DNA from: Bacteroidota bacterium
GTDB lineage: Bacteria; Bacteroidota; Ignavibacteria; UBA10030; UBA6906
Direction of reading: 5' to 3'
Assembly (NCBI GenBank): GCA_030835135.1
Contig: JAUQWO010000046.1
Location: 62,001-126,000, forward strand
DNA length: 64,000 nucleotides
The notes under the pieces are model-generated. The model did no database searches. It had not been told where the DNA came from and saw nothing but the letters and a program-made list of their open reading frames with translations. Positions 18,115 through 28,081 of this stretch are shown piece after piece. The position numbers were made by a program, and so were the translations under genes. Every line of letters starts with the position of its first letter. Within the stretch, counting starts at the first letter, position 1.

Positions 18115-18849
18115 ATGGCTATCGTCACCTTAACTATCGACGGCGAGCAGCTCAGTGCACAGGACAATGAGTCCCTGCTTGAGATCGCCCGCCAGCACAA
18201 GATCGAGATCCCGACCCTCTGCCACCTGGACGGACTGTCCGATGTGGGTGCCTGCCGTCTCTGCCTCCTGGAGATCGAAGGCTCCAACAAGCTCGCCCCG
18301 GCCTGCACCACCCGGCCGATGGAAGGCATGGTCGTCCACACCAATACCGAGAAACTGAAGAAGTACCGTCGCATGATCGTGGCGCTCCTCGCGTCCGAAG
18401 GCAACCATCAGTGCTCGGTCTGCATGGTCAACAACCACTGCGAACTCCAGAACCTCGCGTACGACACCGGGTTGCTCTATGTCCGGGTACCGTATCTGTA
18501 TCCGAACAAGGTCACCGACGCGTCGCATGAGAGCTTCATCATCGACCGCGACCGGTGCGTGCTCTGCACCCGCTGCGTCCGTGTCTGTCATGAGGTGGAG
18601 GGCGCGCACGTGTGGGACATCGCGGGCCGCGGCATCGACTGCACGATCGTTGCCGACCTCAACGTCCCGTGGGGGAGCGCGGAAAGCTGTACCTCGTGCG
18701 GCAAATGTGTGCTCGTCTGTCCCACCGGCGCCCTCGTCAAGAAGGGCGAAAGCGTCGCGGAGATGGAGAAGCATACGGACTTCCTGAAGTACATCGTCAC
18801 TGCCCGCCGTAAGGGCGAGTGGATCAGCATCGAGAACGAAGAAGAATAA
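18115..18849 (+). CDS. hoxU: Bidirectional [NiFe] hydrogenase electron-transfer subunit HoxU
   Basis: A 244-residue protein matching the N-terminal part of NuoG. A [2Fe-2S] ferredoxin domain has CHLDGLSDVGACRLC and a later Cys (PACTT). A His-Cys [4Fe-4S] site has HQCSVCMVNNHCEL near residue 101. Two ferredoxin-type [4Fe-4S] motifs follow, CVLCTRCVRVC near 147 and CTSCGKCVLVCP near 190. It wires HoxF to the HoxYH hydrogenase module. All expected ligands are present, and the size is typical. It lies between hoxF and hoxY with gaps of 13 and 16 bases. Confidence 0.95.
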   Translation: MAIVTLTIDGEQLSAQDNESLLEIARQHKIEIPTLCHLDGLSDVGACRLCLLEIEGSNKLAPACTTRPMEGMVVHTNTEKLKKYRRMIVALLASEGNHQCSVCMVNNHCELQNLAYDTGLLYVRVPYLYPNKVTDASHESFIIDRDRCVLCTRCVRVCHEVEGAHVWDIAGRGIDCTIVADLNVPWGSAESCTSCGKCVLVCPTGALVKKGESVAEMEKHTDFLKYIVTARRKGEWISIENEEE

Positions 18850-18865
18850 CGGACCCTGACTACAC

Positions 18866-19402
18866 ATGAAACCTAAAGTCGCAACGATATGGCTCGGTGG
18901 CTGTTCCGGGTGCCATATGTCGTTCCTGGACCTCGATGAACGCCTCATCGACCTGGCGGACAAGATCGACCTTGTCTACTCACCCATCGCCGATGTGAAG
19001 GAATTCCCGCGCGATGTGGATGTGACCCTCGTCGAAGGCGCCATCGCGAGCTTTGAACACGAAGAACTCGCCCGCCTCATCCGGCGGAACTCACGCTTTG
19101 TGGTATCGTTCGGCGATTGCGCGGTGACCGGGAATGTGACGGCCATGCGGAACTCGCTGGACCTGGATGACGTGCTGCACCGTTCGTACGTCGAACTCGC
19201 CGACACCACACCCCGCGTTCCCCGGGACTACCCGACGATCGCGGAGCTGATGAAACAGGCGCGTCCGCTGCACGAGTACATCACCGTGGATGCGTTCATC
19301 CACGGTTGCCCGCCCACCGCCGATCAGATCTGGTCCGCGGTCACCGAGCTCCTGGCGGGCAAAAAACCGGAACTCACACACGTCTTCCTGCGGTACGGAT
19401 AA
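18866..19402 (+). CDS. hoxY: Bidirectional [NiFe] hydrogenase small subunit HoxY
   Basis: A 178-residue small subunit carrying only the proximal [4Fe-4S] cluster. The ligands are in [10 protein letters not shown] (Cys near residues 14 and 17), FGDCAVTGN near residue 85 and GCPPTADQ near residue 150. The medial and distal clusters and the Tat signal of membrane-bound uptake hydrogenases are missing, as expected for cytosolic group 3d enzymes. It pairs with HoxH and receives electrons from HoxU. The gene is complete, with hoxH following after 13 bases. Confidence 0.95.
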   Translation: MKPKVATIWLGGCSGCHMSFLDLDERLIDLADKIDLVYSPIADVKEFPRDVDVTLVEGAIASFEHEELARLIRRNSRFVVSFGDCAVTGNVTAMRNSLDLDDVLHRSYVELADTTPRVPRDYPTIAELMKQARPLHEYITVDAFIHGCPPTADQIWSAVTELLAGKKPELTHVFLRYG

Positions 19403-19415
19403 GAGGAACATGACC

Positions 19416-20846
19416 ATGCCTACAAGCACTATCACCATCAATCCCGTGACGCGTATCGAGGGACACGCGAAGATCACGATCCAGCTGGACGAGAAGGGCA
19501 TCGCCCAGGATGCACGGTTCCATGTGAACGAGTTCCGCGGCTTCGAAAAGTTCTGCGAAGGACGCGTGCTGTGGGAGATGGGCGGCATCACGTCGCGCAT
19601 CTGCGGCATCTGCCCCACCAGCCACCTCGTCACGTCGGCCAAAGCCGGCGATGCCATCCTGTCCGTGACCATCCCGGAAACGGCACAGGCACTCCGGCGT
19701 ATTATCACCCTCGCCCAGTGGCTGCAGTCGCATGCCCTGAGCTTCTTCCACCTGTCGTCGCCCGATTTCCTGCTCGGGTTCGATTCCGACCCGGCGAAGC
19801 GGAACATCTTCGGCCTCATCGCGAGCGACAAGGAGTTCGCGAAACGCGGCATCCGCCTCCGGAAGTTCGGCCAGGAGATCATCGAGGTCCTCGGCAGCCG
19901 CCGCATCCACACCCCCTGGGCCGTGGCCGGCGGCGTCCGCGAACCCCTCGAACCGGCGAAGCGGGACTATCTGCTCAACTGGATCCCCGAAGCGAAAGAG
20001 ACCGCACGGCTGGCACTCGACACGCTGAAGAAGATCCATGTGAAGTTCGAGAAGGACATCCCGAACTACGGGAACTTCCGTTCGTTGTACGTCGGTCTCG
20101 TCGCCCCCGACGGCGCGCTGGAATACTACGACGGCACGCTGCGCGTGATGGACGGCGACGGCAATATCATCGCCGACAAGGTGAACCCGTCCGATTTCCA
20201 TGAGTACTTCGGCGAGGCCACGGAAGAGTGGTCCTATCTCAAGTTCCCGTACTACAAGCCGCTCGGCTACGCCAAGGGGATGTACCGCGTGGGCCCACTC
20301 GCCCGCGTGAACATCTGCGATTACATCGACACCCCCCTGGCCGAAGCGGAACGGAAGCAGTTCAAGGCGCTGGCGGGCGGCGCCAGTGTGGTGAACAATT
20401 CGTTCTACTATCACTACGCACGGCTGATCGAGATCCTCTTCTCCGTGGAAAAGATCGAACAGCTGCTGCAGGACCCGGTCACGATGGGGCAGAACATACG
20501 CGCCAAAGCCATGATCAATCAGCTCCATGGCATCGGCGCAAGCGAAGCCCCCCGCGGCACACTGTTCCATGACTACACGGTCACCGAGGACGCCCTGCTC
20601 AGCCGGGTCGACCTCGTGATCGCCACCGCCCAGAACAACCTCGCGATGAACCGGACCGTCCGGCAACTCGCGCTGCAGTACCTGGACGGCGCGAAGGTCA
20701 CCGAAGGACTGCTGAACAGGATCGAGGCGGGCATCCGCTGCTTCGATCCCTGCCTGTCGTGCTCGACGCATGCCATCGGCATGATGCCGCTGCACGTGCA
20801 GGTGGTCGGTCCGGAGAACAACGTGCTGTGTGACGTGCGCCGATGA
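19416..20846 (+). CDS. hoxH: Bidirectional [NiFe] hydrogenase large subunit HoxH
   Basis: A 476-residue catalytic subunit. The two cysteine pairs that hold the NiFe centre are RICGIC near residues 62-67 and DPCLSCSTH near residues 444-452. The 24-residue tail after that His is the part removed by the maturation protease. NPVTRIEGH near residue 9 is the usual large-subunit start motif. The second of two nearby ATGs was chosen because AGAGGA is eight bases upstream; starting at 19410 would add two residues. The next gene, the protease, overlaps its stop by four bases. Together with HoxEFUY it interconverts H2 and NAD(P)H. Confidence 0.96.
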   Translation: MPTSTITINPVTRIEGHAKITIQLDEKGIAQDARFHVNEFRGFEKFCEGRVLWEMGGITSRICGICPTSHLVTSAKAGDAILSVTIPETAQALRRIITLAQWLQSHALSFFHLSSPDFLLGFDSDPAKRNIFGLIASDKEFAKRGIRLRKFGQEIIEVLGSRRIHTPWAVAGGVREPLEPAKRDYLLNWIPEAKETARLALDTLKKIHVKFEKDIPNYGNFRSLYVGLVAPDGALEYYDGTLRVMDGDGNIIADKVNPSDFHEYFGEATEEWSYLKFPYYKPLGYAKGMYRVGPLARVNICDYIDTPLAEAERKQFKALAGGASVVNNSFYYHYARLIEILFSVEKIEQLLQDPVTMGQNIRAKAMINQLHGIGASEAPRGTLFHDYTVTEDALLSRVDLVIATAQNNLAMNRTVRQLALQYLDGAKVTEGLLNRIEAGIRCFDPCLSCSTHAIGMMPLHVQVVGPENNVLCDVRR

Positions 20847-21280
20847 GATCGACGCTGGTGATCGGCATCGGGAACACCATCCGCGGGGACGACGGCGCGG
20901 GCATCCGCGTCGCCGAACGGATCGCTGCCCGGCACACGGACGTGGACGTCCTGTGTGTGCAGCAACTCTCCCCCGAACATGCCGACACCATCGCGCGGTA
21001 CGACCGTCTGATCGTCGTGGATGCGAGTGTCACCGCGGACGCCGTCCGGGTGACACCGCTCCACGCGGCAGAGGGCATGCACATGCCACGCACCCACACG
21101 GTCACCCCGGAAGGGGTCCTGACATTGACATCCACGCTGTATGACCATGTGCCGTCGGAAGCGATGCTCGTCGAAATCCCGGCATCGCAGTGCGGATTCA
21201 CCGAAGAACTCTCTCCCTCTACCGCGGCATTCGCTGCCACCGCCCTCGGCATCATCTCCCGGCACGTCACGGAGAACTGA
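20843..21280 (+). CDS. hoxW: Hydrogenase maturation endopeptidase (HoxW/HycI type, M52)
   Basis: A 145-residue protein starting with [21 protein letters not shown], the M52 family motif with metal-binding acidic residues, followed by IVVDASV near residue 55. It cleaves the C-terminal tail of the large subunit once the NiFe centre has been inserted. It overlaps the hoxH stop, which supports HoxH as its substrate. Length is normal for the family. The symbol is assigned by context. Confidence 0.92.
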   Translation: MRSTLVIGIGNTIRGDDGAGIRVAERIAARHTDVDVLCVQQLSPEHADTIARYDRLIVVDASVTADAVRVTPLHAAEGMHMPRTHTVTPEGVLTLTSTLYDHVPSEAMLVEIPASQCGFTEELSPSTAAFAATALGIISRHVTEN

Positions 21281-21282
21281 TC

Positions 21283-23595
21283 GTGACACAGCGCCTGCAC
21301 GGTGTCATCCGCGGGGCTGTCCAGGGTGTCGGGTTCCGACCCTTCGTCTTCCGTCTCGCCACGGACCTCGGCCTCACGGGCTGGGTGCTGAACTCATCAC
21401 AGGGCGTCTTCCTCGAAGCAGAAGGTCCGCAGGAACGGCTGGAGGAGCTCATGCTCCGCCTCGCGCGCGAGGCCCCTCCCCGCGCATGGATCCAGAGCGC
21501 CGAATTCTCCTGGCGCGATCCCGCGGGCTATGCAGCGTTCGAGATCCGTGCCAGTGATGATGCGGGTCCGAAGACCGCACTGGTCCTGCCCGATTGCGCC
21601 ACCTGCCCCGACTGTCTGCGCGAGATCCTCAACCCTCAGGACCGCCGCTACCGCTACCCCTTCACCAACTGCACCAATTGCGGCCCGCGGTATTCGATCC
21701 TCGAGCAGCTCCCGTACGACCGGCCCAACACCACCATGCGCGGGTTCACGATGTGCCCCGCATGCCAGGCGGAATACCACGACCCGGCCAACCGCCGCTT
21801 CCATGCCCAACCGAATGCCTGCCCGGTGTGCGGCCCGCAACTCGCGCTGCTCGATGCGACCGGTGCACGGACCGCCACCGGTGATGCCGCACTCCGTCAG
21901 GCCGTACACGCCATCCGCGCCGGCCGCATCGTCGCCGTGAAGGGCATCGGTGGTTTTCACCTGATGGCCGACGCAGGGAACGACGACACGGTCCGGCTCC
22001 TCCGCGAGCGCAAGAATCGCGAGGAGAAACCGTTCGCGGTGATGTGCCCTGACCTCGCGACCATCCGGGCGCTCTGCACGCTCGCACCGCTCGAAGAACG
22101 CCTCCTCACATCACCGGAGGCCCCGATCGTGCTGCTCTCGCGCCGGCCGGAAGGAAACACACTCGTCTGCACGGGGGTCGCACCGGGAAACCCGGCACTC
22201 GGTGTGATGCTGCCGTCTACCCCGCTGCACCATCTTCTCCTGCGCGATGCGGGGATCCCGCTCATCGCCACGAGTGGCAACCGGAGCGATGAACCGATCT
22301 GCATGGATGAACGGAGCGTCCGCCAGACCCTCGGACATATCGCCGACCTGTTCCTTGTCCACGACCGCCCCATCGCCCGGCACGTGGACGACTCCATCGT
22401 CCGGTTGATGGCCGGCCGGGAGATCGTGCTCCGCCGCGCACGGGGATACGCTCCGCTGCCCGTGATGCTGGATCGTCCGGCACCCGACCTCCTCGCCGTG
22501 GGCGCGCATCTCAAGAGCACCGTCGCCCTCTCCCGCGGGAACGCCATTTTCATCAGTCAGCATCTCGGCGACCTCGAAACACCGGAAGCCTTTGAGGCAT
22601 TCCGCCACGAGAGCCGCCGGATCCAGGAGCTGTTCGCCGGCGGGCCGGTGGCGGTTGTATCTGACCTCCATCCCGATTATCTTTCCAGCAGGTACGCGCG
22701 CTCGCGTCCGGAACCGGTCATCACCGTGCAGCATCATGTGGCACACGTCGCGGCCTGCATGGCGGAGAACGGGATCACGGGCCCCGCGCTCGGCGTGGCA
22801 TGGGATGGCACCGGACTGGGCACCGACCGGACGATCTGGGGCGGTGAGTGGTTCGCTGCTGGAGACGATGGATACCGGCGCGTGGCGCACCTCCGCACCT
22901 TCCCGTTGCCCGGGGGCGACCACGCCGCCCGGGAACCGCGCCGGAGCGCGTTCGGGCTTCTCCATGAGATCTGCGGCGCAGCAATGGACACCATGACCGA
23001 TCTCGCGCCGGTGCAGTGCTGGAAGCCCGCGGAACGTGCCGCGTTGATGCAGATGATCGGACGCGGTGTGAACACCCCGCGCACATCGAGTGCCGGGCGA
23101 CTGTTCGACGCGGTCAGCGCGATCATCGGACTGCGGCTCATCACGACCTTTGAGGGACAGACGGCGATGGAGCTGGAGTGGAAGGCGGAAGGCATCGCCG
23201 GTCCTCCCTATCCGTTCCTCTGCCGTCGTCCGGCACAGGACGGGCAGCCGGTCGTCGTGGACTGGGAGCCGATGATCATGGCGATCATCGCCGACATCCG
23301 GCGCGGTGCGCCGGCCGCCGCGATGGCACAACGCGCGCATGGCACCTTTGCCTCGATGATCGTGGAGGTGGCGGCGCTGTGCGGGCGGGAACGGGTCGTC
23401 CTGAGCGGCGGCTGCTTCCAGAACAGGATCCTGACGGAGGCAACCATCACCCGCCTGCGCGAACGCGGGCTGCAGCCCTACTGGCACCAGCGCATCCCGC
23501 CGAATGATGGGGGGATCGCAGTGGGACAGATCGTTGTCGCTGCAGCAGAAATGACGAAGGAACAGGAAAGAAGGAAGACAACGTATCCTGAATGA
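21283..23595 (+). CDS. hypF: Carbamoyltransferase HypF
   Basis: The 770-residue protein has the full HypF order. An acylphosphatase domain (GVIRGAVQGVGFRPFVFRLA) is followed by two zinc-finger pairs (CATCPDC, CTNCGPR, CPACQAE and CPVCGP, residues 105-185), a YrdC-like domain (AVKGIGGFHLM near 220) and a Kae1-like domain with HHVAHVAACMAE near 486. It activates carbamoyl phosphate and transfers carbamoyl to the HypE cysteine, the first step of cyanide ligand synthesis. The start is GTG with GGAG eight bases upstream, three bases after the protease gene. The last dozen residues are charged and poorly conserved. Confidence 0.95.
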   Translation: MTQRLHGVIRGAVQGVGFRPFVFRLATDLGLTGWVLNSSQGVFLEAEGPQERLEELMLRLAREAPPRAWIQSAEFSWRDPAGYAAFEIRASDDAGPKTALVLPDCATCPDCLREILNPQDRRYRYPFTNCTNCGPRYSILEQLPYDRPNTTMRGFTMCPACQAEYHDPANRRFHAQPNACPVCGPQLALLDATGARTATGDAALRQAVHAIRAGRIVAVKGIGGFHLMADAGNDDTVRLLRERKNREEKPFAVMCPDLATIRALCTLAPLEERLLTSPEAPIVLLSRRPEGNTLVCTGVAPGNPALGVMLPSTPLHHLLLRDAGIPLIATSGNRSDEPICMDERSVRQTLGHIADLFLVHDRPIARHVDDSIVRLMAGREIVLRRARGYAPLPVMLDRPAPDLLAVGAHLKSTVALSRGNAIFISQHLGDLETPEAFEAFRHESRRIQELFAGGPVAVVSDLHPDYLSSRYARSRPEPVITVQHHVAHVAACMAENGITGPALGVAWDGTGLGTDRTIWGGEWFAAGDDGYRRVAHLRTFPLPGGDHAAREPRRSAFGLLHEICGAAMDTMTDLAPVQCWKPAERAALMQMIGRGVNTPRTSSAGRLFDAVSAIIGLRLITTFEGQTAMELEWKAEGIAGPPYPFLCRRPAQDGQPVVVDWEPMIMAIIADIRRGAPAAAMAQRAHGTFASMIVEVAALCGRERVVLSGGCFQNRILTEATITRLRERGLQPYWHQRIPPNDGGIAVGQIVVAAAEMTKEQERRKTTYPE

Positions 23596-23613
23596 AGCGA
23601 TGGAGGTGCACCC

Positions 23614-23856
23614 GTGTGTCTCGCCGTTCCCGGTAAAGTGCTGTCGATCAACCGCGCCACGGAACCCATCATGGGCACCGTGAGCTTCGCGGGCGTGCAG
23701 AAAGAGATCTGCCTGGAATGGGTCCCGGAGGTCCAGGTGGGCAACTACGTGCTGGTGCATGTCGGGTTCGCACTCAACACGATCGATGACCAGGAGGCAG
23801 AAGAGACCCTGCGCCTCCTCCGCGAGATGGGCGAGTTCGACGATGAAGTTCGTTGA
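23614..23856 (+). CDS. hypC: Hydrogenase assembly chaperone HypC
   Basis: An 80-residue protein starting [12 protein letters not shown], where Cys2 is the invariant residue that holds the Fe(CN)2CO unit and contacts the large subunit. The start is GTG preceded by GGAGG at correct spacing. It works with HypD in assembling the iron centre. The gene overlaps hypD by 14 bases. Confidence 0.95.
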   Translation: MCLAVPGKVLSINRATEPIMGTVSFAGVQKEICLEWVPEVQVGNYVLVHVGFALNTIDDQEAEETLRLLREMGEFDDEVR

Positions 23857-24940
23857 CGAATACCGCGACCGCGCCACGGTCGAGACGCTCACCACCGCGA
23901 TCCGTTCCGCGGTGAGCCGGCCATGGACGATCATGGAGATCTGCGGCGGACAGACCCACGCGATCGTGAAGCACGGGATCGACCGTCTCCTGCCGGAGGA
24001 GATCACGCTCGTGCACGGCCCCGGCTGCCCGGTCTGCGTGACCTCCGTGGAACTCATCGACAGGGCCGTCGCGATCGCCGCTCGGAAGGGCGTGATCTTC
24101 ACCTCGTTCGGCGACATGCTCCGCGTACCCGGCTCCTCGCGCGACCTGCTCGGCGTCAAGGCCACCGGGGGCGACGTCCGCATCGTCTACTCGCCGCTCG
24201 ACGCCGTAGCGCTGGCCGCGAAGAACCCGGACCGTTCGGTGGTCTTTTTCGCCGTTGGGTTCGAGACCACCGCTCCCGCCAACGCCATGGCCGCGGTCCA
24301 GGCCAGGAAGCTGGGACTCACGAATTTCTTCCTCCTCACGGCACACGTCCTCGTCCCTCCCGCGATCGCCGCGATCCTGGGCTCGCCGTCGAACCGCGTG
24401 CAGGCATTCCTTGCCGCCGGACACGTGTGCACCGTGATGGGCTATGAGGAGTATCTCCCGCTGGCCGAACGGTTCCGCACACCGATCGTCGTCACCGGCT
24501 TCGAGCCCGTGGATATCCTGCATGGCATCCTCCTTGCCGTGCGACAGCTCGAAGAGGGGCGCGCCGACGTGGAGAACCAGTACGCCCGCGTCGTACGCCG
24601 GGAAGGGAACGCCGGCGCACGTGCGGTGATCGCGCAGGTCTTCGAACCGTCCGACCGGACCTGGCGGGGGATCGGCACGATCCCCATGAGCGGCTACCGG
24701 CTCCGGCCGGCATTTGCCTCCATGGATGCCGAACAACACTTCGACGTCGGGCACCTTGAGGCCCGCGAGTCGCCGCTGTGCATCGCCGGCAGCGTACTGC
24801 AGGGGATCCGGAAGCCCCATGAATGTCCGGCCTTTGGACGTGAATGCACGCCGGAACGCCCTCTCGGCGCACCGATGGTCTCGTCCGAAGGTGCATGCGC
24901 CGCATACTACCGTTACGGAGCGCTGAACCATGGCCGATGA
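23843..24940 (+). CDS. hypD: Hydrogenase Fe-cofactor scaffold HypD
   Basis: A 365-residue protein with the three HypD signatures: [12 protein letters not shown] near residue 34, [10 protein letters not shown] near residue 61, and [10 protein letters not shown] near residue 89. The C-terminal [10 protein letters not shown] supplies cysteines of the [4Fe-4S] cluster. It is the redox scaffold on which CN and CO ligands are added to iron with HypC and HypE. The ATG lies inside the end of hypC, which is the usual coupling of these two genes. The stop overlaps the start of hypE by 11 bases. Confidence 0.96.
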   Translation: MKFVDEYRDRATVETLTTAIRSAVSRPWTIMEICGGQTHAIVKHGIDRLLPEEITLVHGPGCPVCVTSVELIDRAVAIAARKGVIFTSFGDMLRVPGSSRDLLGVKATGGDVRIVYSPLDAVALAAKNPDRSVVFFAVGFETTAPANAMAAVQARKLGLTNFFLLTAHVLVPPAIAAILGSPSNRVQAFLAAGHVCTVMGYEEYLPLAERFRTPIVVTGFEPVDILHGILLAVRQLEEGRADVENQYARVVRREGNAGARAVIAQVFEPSDRTWRGIGTIPMSGYRLRPAFASMDAEQHFDVGHLEARESPLCIAGSVLQGIRKPHECPAFGRECTPERPLGAPMVSSEGACAAYYRYGALNHGR

Positions 24941-25991
24941 GACGCCGTCCTTCGACGGGTTCTCCTGTCCCCTGCCCATCGACCGCTATCCGCACGTCCT
25001 CCTGGCACACGGCGGCGGCGGCAAGCTCACGCACGAACTGATCGAACGGGTGTTCGTCCCCGCGTTCCGCAACGACGACCTCGCACCGATGCACGACGGC
25101 GCGGTCCTTTCGCCCGGCACCGGCAGACTCGCCTTCACCACCGATGCGTATGTCGTACACCCGCTCTTCTTTCCCGGCGGATCCATCGGCGACCTCGCTG
25201 TATGCGGCACGGTGAATGACCTGGCGATGTGCGGGGCAACGCCACGGTATCTGTCGGCTGCGTTCGTGATCGAAGAGGGACTCGCCATGGCGGACCTCCA
25301 GCGGATCGCCGCCGACATGCGCAGGGCCGCCGACAGGGCCGGCGTGACGATCGTGACGGGCGATACCAAAGTGGTGGACCGCGGCAAGGGCGACGGGGTG
25401 TTCATCACCACCTCGGGCATCGGCGTGATCCCCGCGGGCGTGGACATCCGTCCGACGAACATGATCCCCGGCGATGTCCTGATCGTGAACGGCCCCATCG
25501 CCCAACACGGCATCGCGATCATGTCCGTGCGCGAGGGCCTCTCCTTCGACACACAGATCGTCAGCGACACCGCTCCGCTGAACTCCCTCGTTGCGGCGAT
25601 GCTCGCTGCGTGTCCCGCGCTGCATGTCCTGCGCGATCCGACACGCGGCGGCGTGGCAAGCACGCTGAACGAGCTCGCCGCGCAATCGGGGACCGGCATC
25701 GAGCTGGAAGAAACATCGATCCCGGTCGACGATGAGGTACGGGGCGCCTGCGAGATCCTCGGGTTCGACCCGCTCTATGTCGCGAACGAAGGAAAGCTCA
25801 TCGCCGCCGTGCCGGCGCCATCGGCCGACGCGGTCCTCGCGGCCATGCGCGCCCATCCGCTCGGTGCACAGGCCGCGGTCATCGGCCGGGTCGTAAGCGA
25901 CCATCCGTCCGTCGTCACCCTGCGGAGCAGTATCGGCAGCATGCGTATCGTCGATATGCTGTCCGGCGAGCAACTTCCACGGATATGCTAG
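24930..25991 (+). CDS. hypE: Carbamoyl-dehydrating enzyme HypE
   Basis: A 353-residue member of the PurM/ThiL-like ATP-binding family. [14 protein letters not shown] near residue 26 is the HypE N-terminal motif, and [16 protein letters not shown] near residue 139 is part of the nucleotide site. It ends PRIC, the conserved C-terminal cysteine that takes carbamoyl from HypF and is dehydrated to thiocyanate. All features needed for activity are present. With hypA, hypB, hypF, hypC and hypD it completes the pleiotropic maturation set. Butyrate kinase starts seven bases later, without a terminator. Confidence 0.96.
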   Translation: MADETPSFDGFSCPLPIDRYPHVLLAHGGGGKLTHELIERVFVPAFRNDDLAPMHDGAVLSPGTGRLAFTTDAYVVHPLFFPGGSIGDLAVCGTVNDLAMCGATPRYLSAAFVIEEGLAMADLQRIAADMRRAADRAGVTIVTGDTKVVDRGKGDGVFITTSGIGVIPAGVDIRPTNMIPGDVLIVNGPIAQHGIAIMSVREGLSFDTQIVSDTAPLNSLVAAMLAACPALHVLRDPTRGGVASTLNELAAQSGTGIELEETSIPVDDEVRGACEILGFDPLYVANEGKLIAAVPAPSADAVLAAMRAHPLGAQAAVIGRVVSDHPSVVTLRSSIGSMRIVDMLSGEQLPRIC

Positions 25992-25998
25992 GCATGCC

Positions 25999-27066
25999 AT
26001 GACCGCCCGGAACCCGTTCACCATCCTTGTCGTCAATCCCGGATCCACCTCCACCAAGATGGCGCTGTACGAGGACGACCGCCTGCTGCACTCCCACGTC
26101 CTCCGCCACGACCCCGTGATGCTCCGGAAGTTCGGAGGGATCTGGCGGCAGTATGAGTTCCGTCTCCATCAGATCCGGGAATGGACACACGCATCGGTCC
26201 AGCACCTCTCGGCGGTCGTGGGCATCGGCGGACTCTTCCGGCCGATCCCCGGCGGTACCTACCGGGTCAACAACCGCATGCTCGATGACGCCCACGGCAA
26301 TCTGCAGGGCGAACATGCATCCAATCTCGGCTGCGCCATGGCTGACGCGCTTGCCCGGGAATACGGATGCGAGGCATTCGTCGTGGACCCCGTCTCCGTG
26401 GATGAACTCGAACCGCTCGCGCGCTACAGCGGTCACCCGCTCATCCAGCGCTCCAGTCTCTCGCATGCACTGAACATCCATGCGGCCGCCCGGCGCGCCG
26501 CGGACGAGTTGCAGCTGCCTCTGGAACGGTCCTCGCTCCTCGTTGCACACCTGGGCGGCGGTATCTCGGTGGCCCCCGTGCGCGGAGGCCGCATCATCGA
26601 CATCAATGATGCCTCCAGTGACGGACCGTTCTCCCCCGAACGCACGGGCGGGCTCCCGCTGCAGCAGTTCATCACGCTGTGCTTCTCCGGCACGTACACC
26701 GAGCAGGACGTCCGCACACTGGTGCGCGGGGGCGGCGGACTGATGGCATATCTTGGCACCACATCGGCAATGGAAGTGGAGGAGCGCATCAGGAACGGCG
26801 ATCCCCGCGCAGAAGAGGTCTACCACGCAATGGCCTACCAGATCGCAAAGGAGATCGGCTCCATGGCCGTCGTGCTCGGCGGGATCATCGATGCCATCGT
26901 GCTGACCGGCGGACTGGCCACGTCGGCGATGCTCGTCGGGTGGGTCACCGAACGCGTCAGCTTTCTCGGACGGGTGCTCGTGTATCCCGGCGAAGACGAG
27001 ATGCGCACCCTCGCCGCGGAAACACTCGCGGTCCTCCAGAACCGTTCCACACCACGCGATTACTGA
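25999..27066 (+). CDS. buk: Butyrate kinase
   Basis: A 355-residue acetate/butyrate kinase-family protein of exactly the usual butyrate kinase length. VVNPGSTSTKMALYEDD near residue 12 is the N-terminal phosphate-binding motif, HLGGGISV near residue 184 the second, and IVLTGGLA near residue 299 the adenosine motif. It makes ATP from butyryl (or branched-chain acyl) phosphate. The neighbour phosphotransacylase supports that role rather than acetate kinase. It follows hypE by seven bases and so is probably part of the hydrogenase transcript, an unusual linkage. Confidence 0.92.
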   Translation: MTARNPFTILVVNPGSTSTKMALYEDDRLLHSHVLRHDPVMLRKFGGIWRQYEFRLHQIREWTHASVQHLSAVVGIGGLFRPIPGGTYRVNNRMLDDAHGNLQGEHASNLGCAMADALAREYGCEAFVVDPVSVDELEPLARYSGHPLIQRSSLSHALNIHAAARRAADELQLPLERSSLLVAHLGGGISVAPVRGGRIIDINDASSDGPFSPERTGGLPLQQFITLCFSGTYTEQDVRTLVRGGGGLMAYLGTTSAMEVEERIRNGDPRAEEVYHAMAYQIAKEIGSMAVVLGGIIDAIVLTGGLATSAMLVGWVTERVSFLGRVLVYPGEDEMRTLAAETLAVLQNRSTPRDY

Positions 27067-27075
27067 GCGAACCCC

Positions 27076-27966
27076 ATGATCACCTCATTTGAAGAGCTGC
27101 GCGCCGCTGCCCGGTCCCGGACGGGATGCCGGGTGGTGTTCGTGGCACCCCACAGCAGCGAGATCCTCCGTGCAGCCAGACAGGCGACCGCCGACCTGGG
27201 CGTGGAGTGCATCCTCGTCGGCGACCCCCGCACGATCCAGGCGGATCACGCGGCAGACGGCCTGCGGGTCGTTGAGGCCCCGACCCAGCACGAGGCACTG
27301 GTTACGGCACTGGCATTGATCAATGCCGGCACGGGTGACGTGCTCATGAAAGGAAGCGTCGATACTTCAACGCTGATGAAGGCGGTGCTGGATGAATCCA
27401 CCGGATTGCGCACGGGACGCGTGCTGTCGGATGTGGTCGCCCTGGAATACAGCGGAAGCAGTGGGAAACGGTTGGTGATGATCACCGATGGGGGCGTGGT
27501 GACCACCCCCGACCTCAAGACGAAGAAGGAGCTGATCATCAACGCGGTCGAGGTTGCCCATGCTCTCGGCAACCCGATGCCGAAGGTGGCGATCCTCTCG
27601 GCGACAGAATTCGTGAACCCCTCCCTGCAGTCCACGATGGACGCCGCCGTGTTGTCGAAGATGTGCGAACGTGGTCAGATCCCCGGGTGCCTCGTGGATG
27701 GCCCGCTGGCGCTCGATAACGCCCTCTCGCCCGAAGCCGCCGCGGAAAAGAAACTGACGTCGCCGGTGGCCGGCAATGCGGACATCCTGGTGGCGCATAC
27801 GATCGAGGTCGCGAACAGCCTGGCGAAGGGGGCGACCTACTTCGCGGGGCTCATGCTCGCGCACGTGATCGTGGGGGCAAAGGTACCGGTGATCATCTCA
27901 TCGCGGGCGGACAAGAGCGAAGCGAGGGTGCTGTCGGTGGGCATGGGGATGTTGATGAAACGATAG
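27076..27966 (+). CDS. ptb: Phosphate butyryltransferase
   Basis: A 296-residue phosphotransacylase of the Ptb type, about 300 residues long, shorter than most Pta proteins. Recognisable regions are DVLMKGSVDTSTLMKAVL near residue 91, MITDGGVVTTPDL near residue 135, and VDGPLALDNALS near residue 211. It converts butyryl-CoA or related acyl-CoA and phosphate to acyl phosphate for Buk. Gene order is buk-ptb, the reverse of clostridial ptb-buk. No butyryl-CoA synthesis genes lie in this window. About 115 bases separate it from the convergent hydroxylase gene; no convincing terminator hairpin was found there. Confidence 0.92.
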   Translation: MITSFEELRAAARSRTGCRVVFVAPHSSEILRAARQATADLGVECILVGDPRTIQADHAADGLRVVEAPTQHEALVTALALINAGTGDVLMKGSVDTSTLMKAVLDESTGLRTGRVLSDVVALEYSGSSGKRLVMITDGGVVTTPDLKTKKELIINAVEVAHALGNPMPKVAILSATEFVNPSLQSTMDAAVLSKMCERGQIPGCLVDGPLALDNALSPEAAAEKKLTSPVAGNADILVAHTIEVANSLAKGATYFAGLMLAHVIVGAKVPVIISSRADKSEARVLSVGMGMLMKR

Positions 27967-28081
27967 CACGAGGGGACAGGGAGAAGTGAGAGAGTCCTGA
28001 CAGACACCGCCGGGATCCGGCAGGCAACGGGTACCAGGCCGGCACCGCGGTTTCCGTCCCCCCTTTTCCGTTCCTTTTCTT

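Noticed and set aside
16221-18404. A 727-codon open frame antisense to hoxE, hoxF and hoxU
   Set aside because: It is entirely opposite three genes with clear cofactor motifs. Long antisense frames are expected in GC-rich DNA, and its translation has no family features.
22700-23595. A separate tsaD/Kae1-like gene
   Set aside because: The Kae1-like sequence is the C-terminal domain of HypF and is continuous with its acylphosphatase, zinc-finger and YrdC domains.
22111-24183. A 690-codon minus-strand frame opposite hypF, hypC and hypD
   Set aside because: It covers several genes with known motifs and shows only shadow composition.
27967-28081. A terminator after ptb
   Set aside because: Only short, weak pairings such as GCCGG/CCGGC are present, with no T-run, so no terminator was called.
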